The translations under genes and the position numbers were made by a program. From assembly GCA_003246625.1 (NCBI GenBank), contig QJZR01000009.1, forward strand, positions 1 through 64,000: DNA of 64,000 nt, given 5' to 3'. Of the stretch, positions 51,100 to 60,660 are shown one piece after another (positions within the stretch are counted from its first letter, which is position 1; each line of letters begins with the position of its first letter). The notes beneath the pieces were generated by a model. That model did not search any database. It was given only the letters and a program-made list of their open reading frames with translations, and was not told the origin of the DNA. This DNA is from Alphaproteobacteria bacterium (GTDB taxonomy: Bacteria; Pseudomonadota; Alphaproteobacteria; Rhodospirillales; Rhodospirillaceae).

Positions 51100-52839
51100 T
51101 TGACCCGTGACGCCATCATAGACCGCCCGATCGACGAATGCACCGTGGGCGGCGCCAAACGGCCGGAAAACTTTCCGGTGGCGTCGTTGCTGCTTGGCCG
51201 CGCCGAGCGGGCGGTGGTGCGGGCCTTCTATCGCTTCGCCCGTTTCGCCGACGACATCGCCGATTCGCCCGAATTGACGGCGGAGGCGAAGCTGGCCGCC
51301 CTCGACGCGCTGGACGGCGCCTTGCAGGGACGGGAAGTCCCCGACGGCCGCACCGACGTTGCCGCCGCCGCCGACCTGCGCCGCCGCCTTGCCGCGCGCG
51401 GGTTGGAAACCGGCCACGCCCGCGCCCTGCTGGGGGCTTTCCGCCGCGACGCGGAGAACCAACGCACCGCCACCTGGGACGAATTGATGGCGTATTGCCG
51501 CGCCTCCGCCGCGCCGGTGGGGCGTTTCCTGTTGGACCTGCACGGAGAACCGCGCCGCGCGGTCGCCGCCGCCGACGCGCTGTGCGCCGCGTTGCAGGTA
51601 CTCAACCACGCCCAGGACCTGGGCGAGGACATGCGTCTGCGCGCCCGGATCTACCTGCCTCTGGACTGGCCGGACGGCACCCACGCGGATCCCGCCGACC
51701 TGACCGCGCCGCGCTGCTCCCCCGGTCTGCGCGCCTGCCTGGACCGTGCCCTCGACCGCACCGCCCGCCTGATCGACGAGGCGGAGTCCCTGCCCGCGCA
51801 AGTGCAATCCCCCGGTTTGCGGGCCGAGGCGGCGGCGATCGTCTTCCTGGCGCGCGCCCTGCTGACGCGGCTGCGCGCGGGCGACCCCCTGGCCGAACGC
51901 ATCCGCCCCACCTTCGCCGACTTCATTCGCGCCGCCGCCGTCGGCCTGCGGGCCCTGATTGCGCCGCCCGCGCCCGGTCTGCTGCGCGGCGAGGCGGCGC
52001 GCACCGTGGCGGAAACCGTGGCGCGTTCCGGTTCCTCCTTCCGCCTCGGCCTGTCGTTCCTGCCGCGCGACCGGCGACAGGCGATGCACACGCTCTATGC
52101 CTTCTGCCGCGTCCTCGACGACATCGCCGACGCCCCCGAACTCACCACGGAAGAGCGCCGCGCCGCGCTGGACGCCTGGGAGCTGTGCCTGGACCGTCTG
52201 GAAACCGGCGCTCCGCCGGACGAGGAGACGCCTCTTCTCGCCGCGCTGGCCGCCGTGCATGCCCGCTTCGGCCTCGACTTCGCCGAATGCCGCGCCCTCG
52301 TCGCCGGGATGCGCATGGACGTGGAAGGGCCGATCGTCGCCCCGGACGCCGAAACCTTCGCCCTGTACTGCCGCCGCGCGGCGGGTAGCGTCGGCCTGGT
52401 CGCCCTGCCCCTGCTGGGCGCGCAGGACGCCGATTCCCGCCGTTTCGCCCTGGCGCTGGGCGACGCCCTGCAACGCGTCAACATCCTGCGCGACGTCGCG
52501 GAAGACGCCGCCGCCGGGCGTTGCTATCTGCCGCGCGACGTCCTGAATGCCTGCGGCATTTCCGGCGACGACGCGGCGGACATCGCCGCCCATCCAGCGA
52601 TCGGCGCCGCCCGCGCCGAGCTGGCGCGCCTGGCCCGCGCCGATTTCGACGCGGCGCGCCGGGCGCTGACCCCCGGCAACGCCCGCGCCCTGTTTCCGGC
52701 GCGGGCGATGATGGCCGCCTACGAAGACCTGCTGCGCCGCATCGAACGCCGGGGATGGTCGGCAACCACGCCGCCACCGCGCCCCGGACGCCTGGCCCGT
52801 CTGGCCTGTCTGCTGCGCCTGCCGCGCCCACGGAGTTAG
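51100..52839 (+). CDS. Fused HpnC-HpnD (presqualene diphosphate synthase / hydroxysqualene synthase)
   Basis: One continuous 579-residue frame holds two squalene-synthase-fold units. Residues 15-285 match HpnC (VGGAKRPENFPVASLLLGR; Asp motifs DDIAD at 51-55 and QDLGED at 172-177). Residues 300-575 match HpnD (GSSFRLGLSFLPRDRRQAMH; DDIAD at 340-344 and RDVAED at 464-469). HpnD makes presqualene diphosphate from two farnesyl diphosphates and HpnC turns it into hydroxysqualene; here both are in one chain joined by a linker near LIAPPAPGLLRGEA. Both catalytic motif sets are intact. The start is TTG 51100, or GTG 51145. hpnE follows after one base. Confidence 0.88.
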   Translation: MTRDAIIDRPIDECTVGGAKRPENFPVASLLLGRAERAVVRAFYRFARFADDIADSPELTAEAKLAALDALDGALQGREVPDGRTDVAAAADLRRRLAARGLETGHARALLGAFRRDAENQRTATWDELMAYCRASAAPVGRFLLDLHGEPRRAVAAADALCAALQVLNHAQDLGEDMRLRARIYLPLDWPDGTHADPADLTAPRCSPGLRACLDRALDRTARLIDEAESLPAQVQSPGLRAEAAAIVFLARALLTRLRAGDPLAERIRPTFADFIRAAAVGLRALIAPPAPGLLRGEAARTVAETVARSGSSFRLGLSFLPRDRRQAMHTLYAFCRVLDDIADAPELTTEERRAALDAWELCLDRLETGAPPDEETPLLAALAAVHARFGLDFAECRALVAGMRMDVEGPIVAPDAETFALYCRRAAGSVGLVALPLLGAQDADSRRFALALGDALQRVNILRDVAEDAAAGRCYLPRDVLNACGISGDDAADIAAHPAIGAARAELARLARADFDAARRALTPGNARALFPARAMMAAYEDLLRRIERRGWSATTPPPRPGRLARLACLLRLPRPRS

Positions 52840-52840
52840 A

Positions 52841-54133
52841 ATGCCGGAATTCGTTCCCCCCTTCGCCTTCGATTCCGCGCCCGTCTGCCATGTCATCGGC
52901 GGCGGCGTCGCCGGTCTTTCGGCGGCGCTGTCGTTGGCCGAGGCGGGGGTTCTGGTCCACCTGTACGAGGCGGCGACCCATCTGGGCGGGCGCTGCCGTT
53001 CCCTTCCCGACCAGCGGTTCGGCACCGCCATCGACAACGGCAGCCACCTGCTGTTTTCCGCCAACCGCGCCACCCTCGACTTTCTGCGGCGGATCGGCGC
53101 CCCGTCCACCGGTCTGGCCGGGGCCGACGCCCTGACCTTCCACGACCTCGACGACGGCACGCGCTGGCGCATCGTCCCCGGCGGCGAAAGCGCCCTTTGG
53201 CTGCTCGGACGCGGCCTGCGCATCCCCGGGGCTTCGCGCTGGCGCCTGCTGGAACAGGGCTGGCGCCTGTCTTCCGCGCCGCCGGGAAGCCGCGTCGGCG
53301 ACCGCATCCCGACCGAGGGGGCGCTTTGGCGGCGATTCTGGACTCCCTTCCTCTCCGGGGTGTTCAACGCACCTCCGGCGGATGTCTCGGCGCCGCACGC
53401 CGCCGCCGTTCTGAAGGCCCTGGCCCTGAACGGGCGGGCGAGCGGGCAACCGCTGCTGGCGGCACGCCCCTGGTCCGAAATCATCGCCGAGCCCGCCGCC
53501 TCGTGCCTGCGCTATCATGGGACGACGCTGCACCGGGGGATGCCGCTTCTTGCCCTCGACCGTGGCGAGGACCGGGTCCGCCGCCTGATCTTCCGGCGCG
53601 GCACCATCGACACGTCGCGCGACGCGGTGATCCTGGCGGTACCCAATGCCGCCGCGCACCGCCTGTGCCCCGACCTCTGCCCCGAGATTCCCACCTCGGC
53701 CATCGTCAACCTGCATTTCGAGGTCGGCTACAACCTCGGCCTCGGTTTCTGCGGGCTGACGGGCGGGCTGGCCGACTGGGTGTTCTGGCGCGGACCGGTG
53801 GTCTCGGTCGGCATCGGCAATGCCCAAGGCCTGCAAACCAGACCGGCGGACAGTTTGGCCCATGCCGCCTGGACCGAGGCGGTAACCGTGCTGCCCCGTC
53901 CCTTCCCGCTGACGCCGCCGCCGTTCCGCCGCATCGTCGAGAAACGCGCCACCGTCGCCGCCACGCCGCAGGCCTTCGCCGCCCGTCCCGCCGCGGAAAC
54001 GCCGCAGCCGAACCTCTTCCTCGCCGGGGACTGGACCGCCACCGGCCTGCCCTCGTGCATCGAGGGCGCCGTCCTTTCCGGCGAACGCGCGGCGCAATCC
54101 GCCCTCACCTCCCTGCGCGCCGGAATTCGGTGA
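52841..54133 (+). CDS. hpnE: Hydroxysqualene dehydroxylase HpnE
   Basis: FAD amine-oxidase-fold enzyme that reduces hydroxysqualene to squalene. The 430 residues begin with a dinucleotide site ([38 protein letters not shown]), continue with TAIDNGSHLLFSANRATLDF and FNAPPADVSAPHAAAVLKAL, and end with the FAD-contacting LFLAGDWTATGLPSCIEGAV. GGAG precedes the ATG, one base after the hpnCD stop, so the two are co-translated. Together they give the whole HpnCDE route from farnesyl diphosphate to squalene for hopanoids. Confidence 0.93.
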   Translation: MPEFVPPFAFDSAPVCHVIGGGVAGLSAALSLAEAGVLVHLYEAATHLGGRCRSLPDQRFGTAIDNGSHLLFSANRATLDFLRRIGAPSTGLAGADALTFHDLDDGTRWRIVPGGESALWLLGRGLRIPGASRWRLLEQGWRLSSAPPGSRVGDRIPTEGALWRRFWTPFLSGVFNAPPADVSAPHAAAVLKALALNGRASGQPLLAARPWSEIIAEPAASCLRYHGTTLHRGMPLLALDRGEDRVRRLIFRRGTIDTSRDAVILAVPNAAAHRLCPDLCPEIPTSAIVNLHFEVGYNLGLGFCGLTGGLADWVFWRGPVVSVGIGNAQGLQTRPADSLAHAAWTEAVTVLPRPFPLTPPPFRRIVEKRATVAATPQAFAARPAAETPQPNLFLAGDWTATGLPSCIEGAVLSGERAAQSALTSLRAGIR

Positions 54134-54175
54134 AGATTCGGCAAAAAATCCTGTCAAGGGCTTAACTTCGACGGC

Positions 54176-54195
54176 TTGCGCATTAACTTACGCAA
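54176..54195. repeat. Inverted repeat upstream of sodB
   Basis: TTGCG and CGCAA are separated by CATTAACTTA, 31-50 bp before the sodB ATG. It is placed as an operator could be, but matches no iron or redox regulator box I know (not FNR-like TTGAT-N4-ATCAA). Confidence 0.35.
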
Positions 54196-54225
54196 TAGAC
54201 GCACGTCACCCACAAGGAGACCCCC

Positions 54226-54819
54226 ATGGCATTCGAACTTCCCGCGCTGCCCTACGCCCCAACGGCGCTTGAGCCCTACATCTCCGCCAACACCCTGAGC
54301 TTCCATCACGGCAAGCACCACGCGGCGTATGTCGCCAACCTCAATAAACTGATCGAGGGCGGGCCGCTGGCGAGCAAGCCCCTGGTGGAAATCATCGAGA
54401 ACGCGGCGGGAAACCCGGACAAGGTCGGTGTCTTCAACAATGCCGCCCAGACCTGGAACCACACCTTCTTCTGGAACAGCATGAGCCCCACCGGCGGCGG
54501 CACCCCGCCCGCCGCCCTGGCCGAGCGCATCGACGCCGCCTTCGGCTCTCTCGACGCCTTCAAGGAACAGTTCAAGGCCGCCGCGGTGTCGCAGTTCGGC
54601 AGCGGCTGGGCTTGGCTGGTGCTGGACAAGGGCGAGCTGAAGATCACCAAGACCGGTAACGCCGACCTGCCCCTGACCCACGGACAGAAGGCGCTGTTCA
54701 CCGTCGACGTCTGGGAACACGCCTATTACCTCGACTACCAGAACCGCCGCCCGGACTTCGTGCAGACCGTGCTCGACCGTCTGATCAACTGGGCGTTCAT
54801 CGCCGAGAACCTGAAATAA
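54226..54819 (+). CDS. sodB: Superoxide dismutase (Fe type)
   Basis: Converts superoxide to peroxide and oxygen. The 197 residues show the metal ligands in [13 protein letters not shown] (His), [14 protein letters not shown] (His) and [20 protein letters not shown] (Asp and His), with [10 protein letters not shown]. The Gln-active-site segment [13 protein letters not shown] and the overall length favour the iron enzyme over Mn. AAGGAG precedes ATG 54226. Followed by a strong bidirectional terminator. No signal peptide, so cytoplasmic. Confidence 0.95.
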   Translation: MAFELPALPYAPTALEPYISANTLSFHHGKHHAAYVANLNKLIEGGPLASKPLVEIIENAAGNPDKVGVFNNAAQTWNHTFFWNSMSPTGGGTPPAALAERIDAAFGSLDAFKEQFKAAAVSQFGSGWAWLVLDKGELKITKTGNADLPLTHGQKALFTVDVWEHAYYLDYQNRRPDFVQTVLDRLINWAFIAENLK

Positions 54820-54837
54820 CCGGCCTTGCCGGAAACG

Positions 54838-54869
54838 AAAAAACGGCGGGGTTTCCCCGCCGTTTTTTT
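54838..54869. terminator. Bidirectional terminator between sodB and secF
   Basis: AAAAAACGGCGGGG, loop TTT, CCCCGCCGTTTTTTT. A near-perfect stem with A and T tracts on either side, ending both sodB and the convergent secDF transcript. Confidence 0.9.
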
Positions 54870-54892
54870 CATGCCGGAAGCGTCCGTCCGCG

Positions 54893-55834
54893 TCAGGGGC
54901 GCGCCTTGCCCGGCGTGGCGTCCAGTTCGGCCAGGGCGTCGGTGTTGCGCAAATGGAAATAGATCAGCACCGGCAGCGAGATATAGATCGACGAATAGGT
55001 GCCGACCACCACGCCCCAGATCAGGGCCAGGGCGAAACCGCGCAGCACGTCGCCGCCGAAAATCGCGATGGCCAGCACCGACAGCACGGTGGTACCGCTG
55101 GTCAGGATGGTTCGCGACAGCATTTCGTTAATGCTGAGGTTCATCAGTTCGGGCAGCGGCATCTTCTTGTATTTGCGCAGGTTCTCGCGCACGCGGTCGT
55201 ACACCACCACGGTATCGTTGATCGAATACCCGGCGATGGTCAGCACCGCCGCGACCGAGGTCAGGCTGAATTCCATGCCGGAAAGCGAAAACAACCCCAT
55301 CGTCGCGGTGACGTCGTGCAACAGGGTCAGCATGCCGCCGACGCCGTACTGCCACTCGAAGCGCAGCCACAGATAGGCGCCGATGGCCAGGATCGCCAGG
55401 GTCACCGCCAGGATACCGTCGCGCACCAGTTCCTCGCCGACCTTCGGCCCCACCACTTCGGTGCGGCGATCCTCGAACGCGGGACCCAGAGCCTCGCGCA
55501 CCTGCTTCAGAGCGGCGTTCTGCGTCGCCTCGTCGTCGAAGGCGGGGATGCGGATCATCACCTCGCGGCCGCTGTCGCCGATGCCCTGCAGGCCGATCTC
55601 GCCGACGCCGAGATCATTCAACTTGGTACGCAACTCGCCCAGGTGGACCGGTTCGGCGGAGCGCACCTCCATCTGGATGCCGCCCGCGAAGTCGATGCCG
55701 AAGTTAAGGCCGTGCAGCGGCAGCAGGATCAGGGAGCCGACGATCACCAGCACCGACAGGCCGAGAGCGACCAGACGTTTGCCGACGAAATCGACCTTCG
55801 TCCCCTCGGGGATGAACTTCATGCCACGATACAT
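54893..55834 (-). CDS. secF: Protein translocase subunit SecF
   Basis: SecF with SecD uses the proton gradient to pull proteins out of SecYEG. The 313 residues have six transmembrane helices, the first-loop NFGIDFAGGIQMEVRSAEPV, and the conserved helix TSVAAVLTIAGYSINDTVVV with YDRVRENLRKYKKM. It starts 12 bp after secD. It ends at a shared terminator with sodB. Confidence 0.97.
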   Translation of the reverse strand: MYRGMKFIPEGTKVDFVGKRLVALGLSVLVIVGSLILLPLHGLNFGIDFAGGIQMEVRSAEPVHLGELRTKLNDLGVGEIGLQGIGDSGREVMIRIPAFDDEATQNAALKQVREALGPAFEDRRTEVVGPKVGEELVRDGILAVTLAILAIGAYLWLRFEWQYGVGGMLTLLHDVTATMGLFSLSGMEFSLTSVAAVLTIAGYSINDTVVVYDRVRENLRKYKKMPLPELMNLSINEMLSRTILTSGTTVLSVLAIAIFGGDVLRGFALALIWGVVVGTYSSIYISLPVLIYFHLRNTDALAELDATPGKARP

Positions 55835-55846
55835 CGTCTGTTTCCC

Positions 55847-57424
55847 CTAGACCGGCAGCGGCAGAGCGGACGGCCGACGGCGGCGCGCCCAAAGATAGAC
55901 CTGAAGCCTGGTCACCATCACCGCGGTGAACATCGAGGTCAGGATGCCCAGACTGAGCGTCACCGCGAAGCCGCGCACCGGGCCGGAACCGAACTGATAG
56001 AGCAGCGCGGCGGCGGCCAGCGTGGTGATGTTGGCGTCGAAAATGGTGGCGAAGGCACGCGAGAAACCGGCCTCGATCGAACTCAGCACCGAACGGCCGA
56101 GCGAAGCTTCTTCCCGCATGCGTTCGAAAATCAGAACGTTGGCGTCCACCGCCATGCCCATGGTCAGCACGATACCGGCGATACCGGGCAGGGTCAGGGT
56201 GGCGCCGATCGCCGACAGGCAGCCGACCAGCAACATCATGTTGATCAGCAGGGCGATGTCGGCGAACAACCCCAGCAAGCCATAGGCGAACAGCATGAAG
56301 CCGACCACCAGGCACAGGCCGACCAGGCTGGCGACCATGCCGGCCCTGATCGAGTCCGCGCCCAGGCTGGGACCGACGGAGCGTTCCTCGAGGAAGGTGA
56401 TCGAGGTCGGCAACGCGCCGGAGCGCAGCACCAAGGCCAGATCGTTCGCCCCCTGCGTCGAGAAGCCGCCGGTGATGACGCCGCTGCCCTGCATGATCGG
56501 GCCACGGATGTTGGGCGCGCTGACCACCTTGTTGTCGAGAACGATGGCCAGGCTGCGGCCGACGTTGTCCTGGGTCACCTTGCCGAACAGGCGTCCGCCC
56601 AGGGCGTCGAAACGGAACGAAACCACCGGCGCCCCCTGGTCGAAGGTGGGCTGCGCGTCGACCAGATGCTCGCCCGCGACCTCGACCTTCTTGCGCACCA
56701 CGTAATACCGCTTCTGTCCCTGCGGACCGGTATCCAGCCCTTCCAGCAGCATCGAACCGGGCGGCACCCGGCCCTTCATCGCATCCTCGACCGAGGTTTC
56801 CATGTCGAGCAGGTGGAAGGTCATGCGCGCCGTCTTGCCGATCACCTCGCGCGCGCGCTTGGGGTCGGAAACGCCGGGCAACTGCACGACGATGCGGTTG
56901 TTGCCCTGGCGCTGGATCGAGGGTTCGCGGGTGCCCAGTTCGTCGATGCGCTTGCGCACGATTTCCAGGGTGGTGGACAGGGCGCCCTCCATCATCTCGC
57001 GGCGCGCCTTCTCGCCGTAGGAGATGCGGATCTTGCCCTGGTCGTCGATCTCGACGTCGGCGTTGGGAATGGCGTTGCGCAAGGCGGAGCGGGCCTGCGC
57101 GTATTCCGTCTCGCCGCCGAGGATGGTGGCGACCACCGCCTCTTGCTGCACCGAAAGGCCGGTATAGCGCATCTTGCCGGTGCGCATCGCACCGCGCGCC
57201 ACGTCCAGAACGCCCTCCAGCTTGTCCTTGATCAGCCCGGCGGTATCGAGTTCGAGCAGCAGGTGCGAACCGCCCTGAAGGTCGAGCCCCAGGCTGAGCG
57301 GCTGCATCCAGCCCGGCAGGGACTCGCGCTGCTGCGGTCCCAGCAGATTGGGCACGGAGAACAAAGCGCCCGCAGCCACGCAAAGGGCGACAAGGGCGAT
57401 TTTCCACTTCTGGAAATACAGCAT
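55847..57424 (-). CDS. secD: Protein translocase subunit SecD
   Basis: 525 residues with the SecD layout: one helix, then SLGLDLQGGSHLLLELDTAG, a large periplasmic domain (residues 40-340) including NRIVVQLPGVSDPKRAREVI, and five C-terminal helices with MGMAVDANVLIFERMREEAS. It lies between yajC (55 bp upstream) and secF. The set yajC-secD-secF is a standard Sec accessory operon. Confidence 0.97.
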   Translation of the reverse strand: MLYFQKWKIALVALCVAAGALFSVPNLLGPQQRESLPGWMQPLSLGLDLQGGSHLLLELDTAGLIKDKLEGVLDVARGAMRTGKMRYTGLSVQQEAVVATILGGETEYAQARSALRNAIPNADVEIDDQGKIRISYGEKARREMMEGALSTTLEIVRKRIDELGTREPSIQRQGNNRIVVQLPGVSDPKRAREVIGKTARMTFHLLDMETSVEDAMKGRVPPGSMLLEGLDTGPQGQKRYYVVRKKVEVAGEHLVDAQPTFDQGAPVVSFRFDALGGRLFGKVTQDNVGRSLAIVLDNKVVSAPNIRGPIMQGSGVITGGFSTQGANDLALVLRSGALPTSITFLEERSVGPSLGADSIRAGMVASLVGLCLVVGFMLFAYGLLGLFADIALLINMMLLVGCLSAIGATLTLPGIAGIVLTMGMAVDANVLIFERMREEASLGRSVLSSIEAGFSRAFATIFDANITTLAAAALLYQFGSGPVRGFAVTLSLGILTSMFTAVMVTRLQVYLWARRRRPSALPLPV

Positions 57425-57479
57425 CGAGGAACCTTCAGGCAGTCGAGGGCTCCGCCGCCCGAAGGCGGCGGATCGCGGA

Positions 57480-57887
57480 TTACTTACCGCCCAGCAGACG
57501 GCGCAGCTTCGAACCGGCGGCGGGCTTTTCCGCCTCTCCGGCTTCGCCTTCCGCCTTGGCGGGGGCTTCCGCCGCCATGGCGGCGCGTTCCTTGTAGAGG
57601 CCCAGCACGCTTTCGCGGGTAACGCGGAAGCGGATGTTCTCGGCGACTTCGATGGTCAGTTCGTCGTCGGAGGCCTTGGTCACCGTCCCGATGATGCCGC
57701 CGCCAGCGACGATGCGGTCACCGCGCTTGATGCCGGCCAGCAGCGCCTTGTGTTCCTTGGCGCGCTTCTGCTGCGGACGGATCAACAGGAAATAGAAGAC
57801 CACGAAAACCAGGACCAGCGGCAGCATCTGCTCGAACCCGAAGGCCGGGGCGCCGGCGGTCTGGGCGAAGGCGGGCGAAATCAGCAT
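57480..57887 (-). CDS. yajC: Sec translocon accessory subunit YajC
   Basis: 135 residues: LISPAFAQ lead, one transmembrane helix (MLPLVLVFVVFYFLLIRP) with the conserved QQKRAKEHKALLAGIKRGDR, then VAGGGIIGTVTKASDDELTI and a Lys/Ala-rich C-terminal tail longer than in E. coli. ATG 57887 has GAGGAG upstream; 57905 would add six residues and spoil that site. First gene of yajC-secD-secF. Confidence 0.95.
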   Translation of the reverse strand: MLISPAFAQTAGAPAFGFEQMLPLVLVFVVFYFLLIRPQQKRAKEHKALLAGIKRGDRIVAGGGIIGTVTKASDDELTIEVAENIRFRVTRESVLGLYKERAAMAAEAPAKAEGEAGEAEKPAAGSKLRRLLGGK

Positions 57888-58053
57888 GTATCGAAAGCTC
57901 CTCATCGGCAGGCCCGGACACGGGCGATTCGACGGACTATAACGATCAGGGGCAGAGATTCAATGTTTAACAGATGTCGGATTTGTGATTGTCTCTCGCC
58001 TCGGGCGGCGGAAACGCTCGTCTCTCCCCATCCCCGCCTCGGGAGGTAAGCCG

Positions 58054-58920
58054 ATGAACGAATTCGCGCAAGTCCTGGCCACCCTGGAACGCATCGCCGA
58101 TGCCCTGGAACGCCAAAATCCGCCGCGCGAGGCGGTCCGCGTCGCCGCCGACGCCGACGCCTTCGTCTGGCATACCGATCCCGATGCCCTGCTGCCGGTG
58201 GCGCGGGTCAACCGCCTGCCGCTCTCCCTGCTGAAGGGGGTGGCGCAGCAAAAGGACGCCCTGCTCGACAACACCCTGCGCTTCGCCAAGGGATTGCCCG
58301 CCAACAACGCGCTGCTGTGGGGAGCGCGCGGTACCGGCAAATCGTCGCTGGTCAAGGCGGTGCACGCCGAAACCAACGCGATCGCCGGCGCGGGCATCGC
58401 CATGGTCGAGGTGATGCGCGAGGACATTCCCACCCTGCCGCGCCTGATGCGCCACCTGAAGGACAGCGGCCGCCGCTTCCTTTTGTTCTGCGACGACCTG
58501 TCGTTCGAGAACCAGGACGAAAGCTACAAGTCGCTGAAGTCGATTCTCGACGGCGGGCTGGAGGGACGGCCGGATTCGGTCCTCTTCTACGCCACCTCGA
58601 ACCGCCGCCACCTGATGAGCCGCCAGATGATCGACAACGAACGGGCGAACGCCATCCACCAGGGCGAGGCGGTGGAGGAAAAGGTCTCCCTCTCCGACCG
58701 CTTCGGCATGTGGCTGGGCTTCCACAACATGGACCAGGAAACCTATTTCGAGATCATCCGCGGCTATTGCGCGGCGACCGGCATCGACATGCCGGACGCG
58801 GACGTGCAGGCGAAGGCCCTGGAGTGGTCGATGACGCGCGGCGGTCGCTCCGGCCGCGTCGCCTGGCAATTCTTCCTCGACCTTTGCGGACGGCTCGGCG
58901 TGATGCCGAAGTTCGAGTAG
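58054..58920 (+). CDS. DUF815-family AAA+ ATPase
   Basis: 288 residues with an AAA fold: Walker A ALLWGARGTGKSSLVKAVHA, Walker B RFLLFCDDLSFENQDESYK, sensor FYATSNRRHLMSRQMIDNE and a C-terminal helical part. GGGAGGTAAG precedes ATG 58054. The family is widespread but its job is not settled. It is divergent from yajC and convergent with nlpD. No nearby partner suggests its substrate. Confidence 0.9.
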   Translation: MNEFAQVLATLERIADALERQNPPREAVRVAADADAFVWHTDPDALLPVARVNRLPLSLLKGVAQQKDALLDNTLRFAKGLPANNALLWGARGTGKSSLVKAVHAETNAIAGAGIAMVEVMREDIPTLPRLMRHLKDSGRRFLLFCDDLSFENQDESYKSLKSILDGGLEGRPDSVLFYATSNRRHLMSRQMIDNERANAIHQGEAVEEKVSLSDRFGMWLGFHNMDQETYFEIIRGYCAATGIDMPDADVQAKALEWSMTRGGRSGRVAWQFFLDLCGRLGVMPKFE

Positions 58921-59022
58921 GATCGGGCCAGGCGCCGCCCGGACCCGCAAAGGGCCTTGGGCTGTTTGCCCCGATTCCCTTTTTCGCCGCGTAAGCGGCC
59001 GTCGTCGTCATCGCAACGATTT

Positions 59023-59952
59023 TCAGTTCAGAAACTTCATGGGATCAACGGCTTTCGAGCCTTCCCTAACCTCGAAATGCAACTGCGGCGAAGTCACCGA
59101 ACCGGTCTGTCCGACCGAGGCGACGATCTGGCCGCGTTTCACCGTGGCGCCGCGTTGCACCTTGATCTCGTCGGCGTGGGCATAGGTGGTGATCAGCCCG
59201 CCCTGGTGCTTGATCAGCAGCATGTTGCCGAAGCCCTTGAGCTCGTTTCCGGCATAGGCGACCACCCCGGATTCGGCGGCGCGCACCGAGGTGCCCAGCT
59301 TCGCGGAAATGTTGATGCCGTCGTTGCGCATGCCCTTGGCCACCGAACCGAAGGGCACCACCACCCGTCCGCGGACCGGCCAGTCGAGCCCCCTGCCCTG
59401 GCGCGGCGGCGGCTGCGGCACCGCCGTGGCCTTGGGCGGCGGCGCGGACGGCACGGCGGCGGTCCTCTCTTCCGCCGGTGGCGCGGACGTCGTGGTGGTG
59501 GCGGTCCGCACGGCGGGCGGATTGGCAGTGCTGCCGGGCAACACCAGAACCTGGCCGATATGAATGGTATAGGGCGCCGCCAAGTCGTTGGCGCGAACCA
59601 GCGCGCTCATGTCCACGCCATGGATCTGCGCGATGCGATAAACCGTTTCGCCGCGCTTCACCGTATGGGTCGGCCGCATCGGAATCCGCAGCACCTGACC
59701 GACTTGCAGGGCGTAGGGCGGGGTCAGGCCGTTGGCCTGGATCAACAGACGCATCGGCACGCCGTTGGCGGTGGCGATGCGATAGACCGTGTCGCCGCGC
59801 CGCACCACGTACTGGCCCGCACCGGCGCGCACCGTCGAACCGCCGGACGAACCGCCGCGTCCGTCGAACAGCGAGTAGAGGCGCGGCCCCGAGCATCCCG
59901 CGACCAGCGCGAGGACGGCGAGCATCGCCAAATGGGGGAGAAGTCTCCTCAT
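59023..59952 (-). CDS. nlpD: NlpD-like LysM/LytM lipoprotein (septal amidase activator)
   Basis: 309 residues with a lipobox (LAMLAVLALVAGC), two LysM repeats (YVVRRGDTVYRIATANGV; HTVKRGETVYRIAQIHGV), a Pro/Ala linker and a C-terminal LytM domain. The first metal site reads GMRNDGINIS, lacking the His and Asp zinc ligands, as in E. coli NlpD, so it probably activates amidases and does not cut peptidoglycan. Later parts TTYAHADE and LHFEVREG are kept. It starts 46 bp after pcm. ATG 59952 is drawn; a ribosome site is weak. Confidence 0.92.
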   Translation of the reverse strand: MRRLLPHLAMLAVLALVAGCSGPRLYSLFDGRGGSSGGSTVRAGAGQYVVRRGDTVYRIATANGVPMRLLIQANGLTPPYALQVGQVLRIPMRPTHTVKRGETVYRIAQIHGVDMSALVRANDLAAPYTIHIGQVLVLPGSTANPPAVRTATTTTSAPPAEERTAAVPSAPPPKATAVPQPPPRQGRGLDWPVRGRVVVPFGSVAKGMRNDGINISAKLGTSVRAAESGVVAYAGNELKGFGNMLLIKHQGGLITTYAHADEIKVQRGATVKRGQIVASVGQTGSVTSPQLHFEVREGSKAVDPMKFLN

Positions 59953-59998
59953 GAGCGCCACTATACGGGCCCCCCGCCGCTTCGACAACGCCGAGCGC

Positions 59999-60643
59999 TC
60001 ATGGCGCGTCGGCCGGAGGAAGCCCGGAAACCAGGGGAACGAAGCGCACCGGGAACAAGGGCTCGGTGGCGAAGCCTGCCTCGGAACGGCGCACCCGCAC
60101 CACCTGTTGGCCGCCCGACGGCAGATCCACAGGCGCCACCAGAACCCCGCCCACCGCCAACTGATCCAGCAGGCCTTGCGGCAGTTCCGCCGCCGAGGCG
60201 GTCAGCAGGATGCGGTCGAACGGCGCCTGAGCCGCCCACCCCTTGGCGCCATCGCCGTGCATGGCGACGACGTTGGTCAGGCGCAGGCCGCGCAGCCGCG
60301 CCTCCGCCTCGGCCAGCAGCGGACGATGCCGTTCCAGGGTATAGACGCGGCGGCACAGGTGGCACAGAACCGCCGTCTGATAGCCCGATCCGGTGCCGAC
60401 CTCCAGCACCTTGCAGCGCGACGTGATTTCGAGGGCCTGGGTCATCAGCCCCACCACCAGCGGCTGGCTGATCGTCTGGCCGCAACCGATCGGCAGGGCG
60501 GCGTTGTCCCACGCCTGGTCGGAAAACGGCTCGGCGACGAACAGGTCGCGCGGCACCGTTTCGATCGCCGCCAACACCCGCGTATCGGAAACCCCGCAGC
60601 GCCGCAGTTCCATCAGCAAACGGATGCGCAACGCCGGGTTCAT
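59999..60643 (-). CDS. pcm: Protein-L-isoaspartate O-methyltransferase
   Basis: Methylates isoaspartyl residues to start their repair, using S-adenosylmethionine. The 214 residues include VPRDLFVAEPFSDQAWDN, ALPIGCGQTISQPLVVGLMT, the SAM site KVLEVGTGSGYQTAVLCHL, YTLERHRPLLAEAEARL and DGAKGWAAQAPFDRILL. GGGGAGGGGG precedes the ATG. It lies 17 bp after surE and before nlpD, the surE-pcm-nlpD order also seen in E. coli. Confidence 0.96.
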   Translation of the reverse strand: MNPALRIRLLMELRRCGVSDTRVLAAIETVPRDLFVAEPFSDQAWDNAALPIGCGQTISQPLVVGLMTQALEITSRCKVLEVGTGSGYQTAVLCHLCRRVYTLERHRPLLAEAEARLRGLRLTNVVAMHGDGAKGWAAQAPFDRILLTASAAELPQGLLDQLAVGGVLVAPVDLPSGGQQVVRVRRSEAGFATEPLFPVRFVPLVSGLPPADAP

Positions 60644-60660
60644 CGCGCCCCCTCCCCGCG

